A DNA stretch of 64,000 bases, taken from DATBGO01 sp963785765 (lineage in GTDB: Bacteria; Actinomycetota; Actinomycetes; Streptosporangiales; Streptosporangiaceae). The position numbers were made by a program, and so were the translations under genes. The stretch covers positions 744,001-808,000 of the forward strand of contig CAWAWM010000002.1 in assembly GCA_963785765.1 (NCBI GenBank). The letters run 5' to 3'. The notes under the pieces were generated by a model, which had not been told where the DNA came from, made no database searches, and worked only from the letters and a program-made list of their open reading frames with translations. Numbering within the stretch: position 1 is the first letter of the stretch; each line of letters opens with the position of its first letter. This document shows positions 33,746 through 40,979 of the stretch, piece after piece.

Positions 33746-34587
33746 GTGCGCCTGTACTTCTGCGGAACCCGCGGATCGACCCCCGCGCCGGGGCCAGACT
33801 TCATCCGGTACGGCGGTCACACCTCCTGCGTGGCCGTCGCCCGCGACGACGACCAGGTGCCCACGCTCATCCTCGACGCGGGTACCGGCCTGCGCCAGGT
33901 CACGCCGCTGCTGGCGGGCCTGCCTTCGCCGGCACGATCTTGCTCACGCATCTGCACTGGGACCATGTGCACGGATTGCCGTTCTTCCGGGGCGGGGACA
34001 CCGAAGGGGCCACGGTTACGCTGCTGCTGCCCGAGCAAGAGGATGGGGCCGGCGCCGAGGCGGTACTTGAACGCGGCATGTCGCCGCCGCACTTCCCGAT
34101 CCGCCCTGGTGACCTGCGCGGCACCTGGACCTTCGGCACCTTCGCGCCCGGGCATTACGCGACCGGAGGATTCGAGATCGAGGCGCGGGAGATCCCGCAC
34201 AAGGGGGGTACCACGTTCGGCTACCGGGTCAGCGACGGCCGATCGGTCTTCGCCTACCTTCCCGACCATTGCCCGACTCTGCTCGGGCCGGGTCCTGACG
34301 GCTGGGGCGAGTATCACACCGCCGCCACCACGCTGGCGAAAGACGCGGACGTCCTGGTGCACGATGCGTCGCTGCTGCCCGAGGAACTGCCTGCCGAGGC
34401 ATCGTTCGGTCACTCGGCGGCCGACTATGCGGTCGGCCTGGCCGAGGCGGCCGGGGCCAGGCACGCAGTGCTGTTCCATCACCGGCCGGACCGGGTCGAC
34501 GAGGAACTCGACCAGCTAGGCCGGCGGCTCTCCGGGCGGCCACTGCCGGTCACCGTGGCCGCCGAGCAGGGCATACTCGGGCTGTGA
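33746..34587 (+). CDS. MBL-fold metallo-hydrolase with one apparent frameshift
   Basis: Metallo-beta-lactamase fold protein. The N-terminal part (VRLYFCGTRGSTPAPG, HTSC, LILDAGTGLRQ) reads from GTG 33746. The rest, with the metal motif THLHWDHVHG, EIPHKGGTTFGY and VHDASLL, reads in the next frame to 34587. A single base lost in TGCCTTCGCC (33921-33930) accounts for the switch: with one added base the join reads LPFAGTILLTHLHWDH. Family resemblance is to cyclic-phosphodiesterase/RNase Z-like MBL proteins. If it hydrolyses a cyclic nucleotide, the adjacent binding-domain protein makes sense, but that is conjecture. Confidence 0.82.
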
Positions 34588-36014
34588 GTCCCCTAGAGGC
34601 CATCGTGGTCGGCTCCGGGCCGAACGGGCTGGCGGCCGCCCTCACCCTGGCCAGCGCGGGCGTCGCCGTCGAGGTCTTCGAGGGCGCTGACACGCCGGGC
34701 GGCGGCTGCCGCACCGAGGAGCTCACGCTGCCCGGCTTCAGGCACGACGTCTGCTCGTCGGTCCATCCGCTCGCGGCGGCGTCCCCGTTCTTCCGGCAGG
34801 CCGACCTCGCAGCGCACGGCGTCAGGCTCCGGGCGCCGCGGGTGGCCTTTGCCCACCCGCTGGACGGCGGGCGAGCCGCGGCCGTGCACGGCTCGGTAGC
34901 GCAGACCGCGAGCGGGCTGGGCGCGGACGCGACCACCTACCGGCAGTTGTTCGGTCCGCTGGTGCGGGATGCCGAGCGGATCGTGCCAGCCGTTCTCGAG
35001 CCGTTGCGGTCCGTACCGCCGCATCCAGCGGCGATGGTGAGGTTCGGCTTGACCGGCCTGGCCCCGGCCAGCTGGCTGGCCCGGCGGTTCTCGACCGAGG
35101 AAGGCCGCGCGCTGCTGGCCGGCGCGGCCGCGCACGCCATCAGGCCGCTGAGCGCCCCGCTGACCAGCGGGTTCGGGGTCCTGCTCACGATGCTGGCACA
35201 TTCGGTGGGCTGGCCCGTCGTCGAAGGCGGCAGCGCCCGGCTGGTCGACGCGCTCACCGCGGAACTAGCCGGCCTCGGTGGCAAGGTCGTGACCGGCGGC
35301 TGGATCTCCGCACTGGCCGACCTGCCGCCGGCCCGGGCCGTCCTGCTCGACGTCACGCCGCGGCAGCTGGCCGTCCTGGCCGGCGACCGGCTGCCGTCCG
35401 GCTACGCTGCGGCCCTGCGCAGGTTCAGGTACGGGCCCGGCATCTGCAAGGTCGACTGGGCGCTCGCCGGACCGGTCCCGTGGCAGGCTGAGGTCTGCCG
35501 GGATACGGTGACCGTGCACCTGGGCGGCACGCTGGCCGAGATCGCGCACAGCGAGGCCGAGGTGGCCGGCGGCCGTCATCCCGAGCGGCCGTACTGCATC
35601 GTGGTCCAGCCCGGCGTCGCGGATCCGACCCGGGCGCCCGCCGGGAAGCAGACGTTGTGGGCCTACTGTCATGTGCCCCCGGGCTCGACCGTCGACATGA
35701 CGGGGCGGATCGAGGCGCAGATCGAGCGATTCGCCCCGGGCTTCCGCGACACGATCCTGGCCCGGGTCACCACCACCGCGGCGCTGGCGGAGCAGCACAA
35801 TCCAAACTACGTGGGCGGCGATATCAATGGCGGCGCGGCCACGCTGCGCCAGACCATAGTGGGGCCCGCGACGAGATGGAATCCGTACCGCACTGCCGTG
35901 CCCGGCGTGTACCTGTGCTCGGCCTCAACCCCGCCGGGCGGCGGGGTGCACGGGATGTGCGGCTACGGCGCGGCCCGCGCGGCCCTGGCCGATCTGGGTG
36001 CGATCCCGGCCTAG
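34584..36014 (+). CDS. FAD-dependent oxidoreductase, phytoene desaturase-like
   Basis: 476-residue flavoprotein with the dinucleotide-binding start VVGSGPNGLAAALTLASAG followed by VEVFEGADTPGGGCRT, and a C-terminal FAD motif region PGVYLCSASTPPGGGVHGMCG. These mark the CrtI/amine-oxidase-like superfamily. The carotenoid desaturase function is not implied; actinomycetes have many such paralogues. The GTG start overlaps the MBL hydrolase stop by four bases, placing it third in a coupled three-gene unit. No TM segment apart from the Rossmann start. Confidence 0.88.
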   Translation: MSPLEAIVVGSGPNGLAAALTLASAGVAVEVFEGADTPGGGCRTEELTLPGFRHDVCSSVHPLAAASPFFRQADLAAHGVRLRAPRVAFAHPLDGGRAAAVHGSVAQTASGLGADATTYRQLFGPLVRDAERIVPAVLEPLRSVPPHPAAMVRFGLTGLAPASWLARRFSTEEGRALLAGAAAHAIRPLSAPLTSGFGVLLTMLAHSVGWPVVEGGSARLVDALTAELAGLGGKVVTGGWISALADLPPARAVLLDVTPRQLAVLAGDRLPSGYAAALRRFRYGPGICKVDWALAGPVPWQAEVCRDTVTVHLGGTLAEIAHSEAEVAGGRHPERPYCIVVQPGVADPTRAPAGKQTLWAYCHVPPGSTVDMTGRIEAQIERFAPGFRDTILARVTTTAALAEQHNPNYVGGDINGGAATLRQTIVGPATRWNPYRTAVPGVYLCSASTPPGGGVHGMCGYGAARAALADLGAIPA

Positions 36015-36025
36015 CCGCCGCTCTC

Positions 36026-36077
36026 TTTGGCCACCGAGAATTGCTCGATCTATTTGGCCACGGAGAATTGCTCGATC
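36026..36077. repeat. 25-bp tandem duplication of the otsB 3' end
   Basis: TTTGGCCACGGAGAATTGCT-type sequence occurs twice with period 27 and one mismatch (36026-36050, 36053-36077). The otsB stop codon lies at the join. Confidence 0.85.
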
Positions 36078-36868
36078 GCCGCCGCCAGGAAAGCGGGCAT
36101 GTCCGCCGGCGAGGGCAGCGAGAAGTCCGCCTGATCCGCGAGCGCCTGGCCGACTTCGGTGTTGGCCACTGCCACGCAGAAGCCCAGGAAGCCCGGATCC
36201 CGCTGCTGCTGGCTGCGGAGGGCCTCGAATCCCTCGGCGTCGGCCACATCGTCGCCGAAGTACCACGCGCTGTGTAGCGATGTCACCTCAGCGCGCAGTA
36301 CGGTGCCCTTGTCGGTCGGTATCGGCGGCTTGAGCTCGATAACCATTCGGCCCGGCTGCTCCATGAGGCCGTACTCACGCGCCTGGGAGCGGGCCCATGT
36401 TTCGACCTCGGCGCGGCGTTCAGGATGCTGGCGATAATGGAATGCCACCGCCAGCCGCTTGTCCTCAATGAAGATATCCGCGGGCAGCTCCTGACGGGCT
36501 TTATCGCGGACCTTCAGGACCGTCGATATCCAGCTCTCCGCGGCGGGATCGGTGTAGGCGGCCCCGTCGCGGATGGCCTCAAGCCCGTAAAGGCCGTACA
36601 GCGAAATCCCGGGAGCGTCGCCGAAGCGCCCGGCCAGGAATTGCACCGGCCGGGCGGAGATGATGCCCACCTTCCCGGCTAGCCTGGCCAGCTCGCTGAG
36701 CTGGTCAATGACTCCAGGCACCGGCTGGACCGCATCAGGATCAGGCCCGATAGGCGACAGGGTGCCGTCAAAGTCGAAGAAGAAGCCGCACGCGCCGGAC
36801 GCCGCCGAACGGGCCAGGGCTTGGTCGATGGCGTGGTCTGGCTGTTCGCGAGGGCCGGTTCCTGACAT
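36050..36868 (-). CDS. otsB: Trehalose-6-phosphate phosphatase
   Basis: 272-residue HAD phosphatase of the trehalose-phosphatase type: motif I FFFDFDGTLSPI, GIISARPVQFLAGRF, LYGLYGLEAI, PADIFIEDKRLAVAFHYRQHP, and the C-terminal YFGDDVADAEGFEAL. It removes phosphate from trehalose-6-phosphate to give trehalose. No otsA is visible within the window. ATG 36868 is used; an in-frame upstream start eight codons earlier lacks support. Convergent with the FAD oxidoreductase. Confidence 0.87.
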   Translation of the reverse strand: MSGTGPREQPDHAIDQALARSAASGACGFFFDFDGTLSPIGPDPDAVQPVPGVIDQLSELARLAGKVGIISARPVQFLAGRFGDAPGISLYGLYGLEAIRDGAAYTDPAAESWISTVLKVRDKARQELPADIFIEDKRLAVAFHYRQHPERRAEVETWARSQAREYGLMEQPGRMVIELKPPIPTDKGTVLRAEVTSLHSAWYFGDDVADAEGFEALRSQQQRDPGFLGFCVAVANTEVGQALADQADFSLPSPADMPAFLAAAIEQFSVAK

Positions 36869-36976
36869 AGCCAGACGATAGCCCTGGTCCACCGGTCGGG
36901 CCCGGTTGGGCTCGCAGGGGACGAGGGCCAGGAGCTTGAGGCGCGGACTGACCGGAATCCCTGCCGCGGAGCCGTG

Positions 36977-37222
36977 CTACTGCTCGATGACGAACGTTCC
37001 GCGGCCATGCACGGTCACGATCAAGTTTCGCTCGCGTAGCACGGCCGTCGCGCGGCGGATGGTGTCGTAAGCCACGCCATATTCGGCGGCGAGACTGCGC
37101 TCCGCGGGCAGCCTCGACCCAGGCGCTAGATCCCCGCTGGCGATCCTGGCCGCGATGTGGTCCGCCACCTGGATGTAGACCAGCGCGGCACCGCGCGTGT
37201 TGATGTCCGGTGGCTCGGTCAT
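36977..37222 (-). CDS. Short GntR-family (YtrA-like) transcriptional regulator
   Basis: 81-residue winged-helix protein equal to the DNA-binding domain of GntR regulators: YIQVADHIAARIASGDLAPG, LPAERSLAAEYGVAYDTIRRA and HGRGTFVI. There is no effector domain. It is divergent from a 72-residue protein across 92 bases containing the AT-richer TAACCAGAGCTA elements near 37265. Such pairs recur in actinomycetes, and the regulator probably controls this intergenic region. Confidence 0.88.
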   Translation of the reverse strand: MTEPPDINTRGAALVYIQVADHIAARIASGDLAPGSRLPAERSLAAEYGVAYDTIRRATAVLRERNLIVTVHGRGTFVIEQ

Positions 37223-37314
37223 AAGAGCCAGGCTATGCATCGCTGACCTGCGTCTTCCTAGCCAGAGCTAACCAGAGCTAGGCATAGCACGAGCAAGCTT
37301 GTATCATCTCATTC

Positions 37315-37533
37315 ATGAACAACGCGCAAGCCGCGGAGATCGCGGACGAGTTCCCCGGCTGGGAAGCCTGGGTCGGGCTGATCAACGGCCTCTGGCACGC
37401 CAGGATGGTGGGTGCGGTGCCGCCCGTGATGGTGCACGCCGAGTCTGCCGACGGCATCAGGGAGCAGATTCAGGCCTGCGCCGGGACACCTCTGGGGTTA
37501 CGCAGCGCCATAGGAGACCAGGCCGCGCACTGA
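37315..37533 (+). CDS. Small hypothetical protein divergent from GntR regulator
   Basis: 72 residues beginning MNNAQAAEIADEFPGWEAWV, with ARMVGAVPPVMVHAESADGIREQI. Small proteins of this plan (EFPGW...WHAR...PP..V.A...D.L..QI) are common beside short GntR or XRE regulators in actinomycetes; no activity is known to me. The stop follows an abrupt change of composition after QACAGTP, so the C-terminus may be altered. Confidence 0.65.
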   Translation: MNNAQAAEIADEFPGWEAWVGLINGLWHARMVGAVPPVMVHAESADGIREQIQACAGTPLGLRSAIGDQAAH

Positions 37534-37863
37534 TCGGCCTCGCCCCGGCTGGCCAGCGGCCAGCGAGCAGCGAGCAGCACCGCCACTGCCTGGCCCGCCT
37601 GGTCCCTGGCCCGCCAACACCGGGGCGTGCAGCTTGCGCCGTGTCTGGCCACAGGCCAGCCGGCCGTCGGCTGTCGGCAGCCCGCCGCCGATGCCGCGGT
37701 TGCGTCGGCAGGGCCAGCCCGGCGATCACCAGATTGATGAAGAACGCCAGCCGCTCCCTCAGACCGGGGTCCAGACGGCCGGGACGGCAAACATCAGGCC
37801 GGGGGCCGGACGGCCGGGACGGCAAACATCAGGCCGGGGGCCGGACGGCCGGGACGGCAAACA
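37534..37863. other. Non-coding stretch ending in a minisatellite
   Basis: About 330 bases with no supported gene. The left part is GC-rich without motifs. The right part is the 35-bp tandem repeat described separately. Confidence 0.5.
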
Positions 37864-37900
37864 TCAGGCCGGGGGCCGGACGGCCGGGACGGCAAACATC
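37773..37900. repeat. 35-bp minisatellite overlapping the end of the HxlR gene
   Basis: Units begin at 37773, 37808, 37843 and 37878 (core GACGGCCGGGACGGCAAACA). The last unit is coding and specifies the regulator's C-terminal MFAVPAVRPP. The others lie beyond its stop, so the array appears to have grown from the gene's 3' end. Confidence 0.93.
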
Positions 37901-38520
37901 TGTGCGAACCGCTCGGCGGCGCGCCGGTCGCCGGTGACGGTCAGCCGACCGGCACGCTCGGCGGCCGTGATGGATTCACGGCCGAACGCCACCGCGCGCA
38001 GCGTCGCCACGTCCGTTTCGAAGGTGACCGTGGGCTGCTCGGCCCGGCCATGGGCGATGTCGATCGAAGGCCCCGCCACCGTCACGCGGAACCACTCGTC
38101 GCCAATCCGCAGCGTGAACGTGGCATCCAGGGCAGCGGCCGGATCGAAGACCGTCTTGAGCGCCAGGAGCAGCGCATTGACGCTCATCTCAGCGCCTGCG
38201 GTCATGGGCTCCCGGCTGCCCCAGCGGCCCAGCTCAAGCAGGACCGGCTCGAGCGCCTGCCCGCGGCTGGTCAGCTCGTAGACCGCGACGCTGGCAGGCG
38301 GGTCAAGGACATCCCGGCGCACCAGGCCAGCCTCCTCAAGGTCGCGTAGCCGCTGGGAGAGGACGTTCGGGCTGACCCCGCCCAGGCCGCCGCGCAACTG
38401 CACGAACCGCTTCGGTCCGAAGATCAGCTCGCGCACGACCAGCAGTGCCCATCGATCGCCGATGACATCGAGGGCCCGGGCGATACCGCACGGGTCGTCA
38501 TAGCGCCGGGAAGCTGGCAT
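37864..38520 (-). CDS. HxlR-family regulator with C-terminal SCP2-like domain
   Basis: 218 residues. An N-terminal HxlR winged helix (ALDVIGDRWALLVVRELIFGPKRF, GVSPNVLSQRLRDLEEAGLVRR) is followed from ~115 by an SCP2/sterol-carrier-like domain (TFTLRIGDEWFRVTVAG, AQPTVTFETDVATLRAVA), a common two-domain form in actinomycetes. It is divergent from a PPOX/hydrolase pair across 58 bases holding a perfect palindrome, so it most likely represses that operon and itself. Its last codons lie in a minisatellite. Confidence 0.91.
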   Translation of the reverse strand: MPASRRYDDPCGIARALDVIGDRWALLVVRELIFGPKRFVQLRGGLGGVSPNVLSQRLRDLEEAGLVRRDVLDPPASVAVYELTSRGQALEPVLLELGRWGSREPMTAGAEMSVNALLLALKTVFDPAAALDATFTLRIGDEWFRVTVAGPSIDIAHGRAEQPTVTFETDVATLRAVAFGRESITAAERAGRLTVTGDRRAAERFAQMFAVPAVRPPA

Positions 38521-38561
38521 GGATCCAGCATAGCTAACTGAGTTGCATTTCAGTATCTAGC

Positions 38562-38578
38562 AGTCCTAAATTAGGACT
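38562..38578. promoter_or_regulatory. Perfect palindrome, likely HxlR operator
   Basis: AGTCCTAA-A-TTAGGACT directly abuts the ATG at 38579. A second imperfect inverted repeat ACTGA...TCAGT lies at 38537-38553. The 58-base region is AT-richer than its surroundings. With no Shine-Dalgarno before the ATG, the PPOX mRNA may be leaderless. Confidence 0.65.
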
Positions 38579-39074
38579 ATGCAGATTCCGCAAGGTGATC
38601 TCAGGCTCCTGGAAGACCCGATCGCACGGCGCCTGCTCGCCTCGACCGAGCTGGCCCGGGTCGCCTACCTGGCTAAGGACGGCACGCCGCGGGTGATCCC
38701 GATGTTGTTCCACTGGGATGGCACCGAGCTGGTGCTGCCCACGTTTGCTGGCAGTCACAAGGTGGCCAGCCTGCGCCGGCACCCCGGCCATCGCGGTGAC
38801 CATCGATACCAAGGGGCCGCCCCCGGAAGTGGTGCAACTTCGCGGCAGCGTCGAGATCGTCGACCTCGACGGCGTCGCTCCTGAGTACGCCCTCGCGCAG
38901 CGCCGGCATTACGGTGACGAGCAGGGCAGGGCCAACGCCGAGCAGGTCGTGCAGTCCGGTGCTGCGATGACGCGGATTGTGCTCCGGCCTGACTGGGTCA
39001 GCGTGCTCGACTTCCAGGCCCGCTTTCCGGGTGCCCTGGTGGCCTCGGGCTTGGCTGAAGAGGACGGCTCATGA
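38579..39074 (+). CDS. PPOX/flavin-nucleotide-binding family protein with one apparent frameshift
   Basis: Pyridoxamine 5'-phosphate oxidase-like split barrel of about 164 residues. The first part is MQIPQGDLRLLEDPIARRLL to SHKVASLRRHP. The second, in another frame, is AIAVTIDTKGPPPEVVQLRG to PGALVASGLAEEDGS. Removing one C from the CCCC at 38782-38785 joins them as RRHPAIAVTID. Members bind FMN or F420 and reduce or sense small molecules. It is coupled to the next hydrolase by ATGA overlap and is divergent from an HxlR regulator. Confidence 0.82.
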
Positions 39075-39739
39075 CTACCTTCGTCCTGATTCCGGGGGCG
39101 GGCGGCGCCGCCTGGTACTGGCACTGGGTCGTCCCGCTGCTGCAGCACGCCGGGCACGACGCGATCGCGGTTGACCTGCCTGGCGACGACGACCAGGCCG
39201 GGCTGCCCGAGTACACGGACCTAGTCCTCAGCGCGATCGGCGACCGGGACGATGTGGTTCTGGTCGCGCAGTCCCTCGGCGGGTTCACCGCGCCGCTTGT
39301 CGCGGCCAAGGTCACGCTGCGGGCGCTGGTCCTGGTGAACGCGATGATCCCGTCGCCCGGTGAGACGCCTGGCGCATGGTGGGACAACACCGGCTGGGCG
39401 CAGGCGCGTGCGGCGGCCGCGGGACGCGGCGGCTACGGCGCTGACTTCGATGAAATCGTCTACTTCCTGCATGACGTTCCGCCTGAGGTGGCCGCCACGG
39501 GCGCGCAGCACCAGCGGCCCGAGGTCGACGCGGTGTTCGGCTCGGTCTGCGACTTCGGGGGCTGGCCAGCTATTCCGATCCGGGTCGTGACCGGTTCCGC
39601 CGACCGGTTCTTCCCGCTCGAGTTCCAGCAGAACGTGGCGCGGGCCCGGCTCGGGATCGAGCCGGACGTGTTGCCCGGCGGCCACCTGATCGCGCTGGCG
39701 CACCCGGCTAGGCTCGCCAATTACCTGCTCGGCACCTGA
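39071..39739 (+). CDS. Alpha/beta-hydrolase (EstC/salicylate esterase-like)
   Basis: 222-residue hydrolase with the oxyanion strand FVLIPGAGGAAWYW, nucleophile elbow VAQSLGG (Ser), acid strand IRVVTGSADRFFP (Asp) and catalytic His in LPGGHLIALAHP. The compact form resembles plant methylesterase-like and bacterial EstC enzymes. It begins within the PPOX stop (ATGA). Substrate unknown; the operon may detoxify a small ester or quinone sensed by the HxlR protein. Confidence 0.88.
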   Translation: MTTFVLIPGAGGAAWYWHWVVPLLQHAGHDAIAVDLPGDDDQAGLPEYTDLVLSAIGDRDDVVLVAQSLGGFTAPLVAAKVTLRALVLVNAMIPSPGETPGAWWDNTGWAQARAAAAGRGGYGADFDEIVYFLHDVPPEVAATGAQHQRPEVDAVFGSVCDFGGWPAIPIRVVTGSADRFFPLEFQQNVARARLGIEPDVLPGGHLIALAHPARLANYLLGT

Positions 39740-39784
39740 TCCGCTGTCTGGCCCGCACCACCCTGAGATGCGGCACCCGGGCGG

Positions 39785-39871
39785 CCGCTACGGCCGACCT
39801 GCGGGTCGGACTGCCGTTACGGCCGGCTTGCGGTTCGGGTGGCCGCTACGGCCGGCCTGCGGGTCCGGCCG
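39785..39871. repeat. Three 29-bp tandem repeats in intergenic DNA
   Basis: Units start at 39785, 39814 and 39843 (core TACGGCCGGCCTGCGGGT), with a few mismatches. They lie between the hydrolase stop and the SMP-30 gene. Confidence 0.75.
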
Positions 39872-39936
39872 CCACATCCGCGAGCAAGCGCCTGCCGGCG
39901 TCTTACCCAATGTCGTCTTACCCAAAGGAGCTGACG

Positions 39937-40785
39937 ATGCCTGAACCGCGCATCCTGCTGACCGGCCTGGCGTTTGGCGAGTCACCGCGCTGGCACGAGG
40001 GTCGGCTCTGGTTTTGCAACTGGGGAACTCAGGAAATCGTCAGCCTCGATCTCGATGGCAACAGCGAGGTTGAGGCCCGAATCCCGACCACCCTGCCCTA
40101 CTCCATCGACTGGCTGCCTGATGGCCGCATGCTCGTGGTATCGGGGCGCGAGGCGCTCGTCCTGCGCCAGGAGCCGGGCGGGGCGCTGGTGACGCACGCT
40201 GACCTGACCAAGTTCGGTGCGATATTCAACGAGATCGTCGTCGATGACCGGGGCTACACCTACGTCAACGGCGGCGGCTCCGACCCGACCGCCGGCGCTG
40301 CATTCGCGCCCGGGATTGTCGCGCTGGTCACCCCGGACGGCTCGGTCCGGCAGGTGGCCGATGGCATTGAGTTCGGCAATGGCATGACGGTGACGCCCGA
40401 TGGCTCGACGCTGATCGTCGCCGAGTCCTACGGCTCCCGGCTGACGGCCTTCGATATCGGCGCCGGCGGAAGCTTGTCGAACCGGCGGGTGTGGGCCGAC
40501 CTCGGCACCGGCGTACCGGATGGCATCTGCATCGACGCCGAGAACGCGGTCTGGTACGCGGACGTCCCCAACCGGTGTTGCGTGCGCGTCCGCGAGGGCG
40601 GCGCGGTGCTGCAGGCCATCGAGCTGGACCGCGGCTCCTTCGCCTGCATGCTGGGCGGCGCTGACCGGCGAACGCTGTTCATGATGGCGGCCGAGTGGCG
40701 CGGCATGGAGAACATGATCGGCGAAGCACGGACCGGCCAGGTGCTCATCGCCGCAGCCCCGGCACCGGGCGCGGGCTGGCCATAA
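39937..40785 (+). CDS. SMP-30/gluconolactonase-family protein
   Basis: 282-residue six-bladed propeller of the SMP-30/lactonase family. The metal-site Glu is in GLAFGESPRWHEGRLWF, with FNEIVVDDRGYTYV, GNGMTVTPDGSTLIVAESYG and GVPDGICIDAENAVWYAD following in order. These enzymes hydrolyse sugar or other lactones. ATG 39937 is preceded by AAAGGAG at 39924. It is a stand-alone gene. Substrate not determined. Confidence 0.9.
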   Translation: MPEPRILLTGLAFGESPRWHEGRLWFCNWGTQEIVSLDLDGNSEVEARIPTTLPYSIDWLPDGRMLVVSGREALVLRQEPGGALVTHADLTKFGAIFNEIVVDDRGYTYVNGGGSDPTAGAAFAPGIVALVTPDGSVRQVADGIEFGNGMTVTPDGSTLIVAESYGSRLTAFDIGAGGSLSNRRVWADLGTGVPDGICIDAENAVWYADVPNRCCVRVREGGAVLQAIELDRGSFACMLGGADRRTLFMMAAEWRGMENMIGEARTGQVLIAAAPAPGAGWP

Positions 40786-40979
40786 GTCACCGCCCCAGCA
40801 CGGGCGTCCAGGAAATCAGCTCGCCAGGGTCATTGTCGGTATTTGCTGCCGCCCCATACTCTGGTCCCGCGCTCGACATTTGCGGCTCTGTGAGTACCTG
40901 CCGGACTGCCGTCGGCCAGCTACCTCGGTCGGTCGGCCACCGCGATCGGCTGGCCACCGCGGCCAGCCACCCGGCCCTG

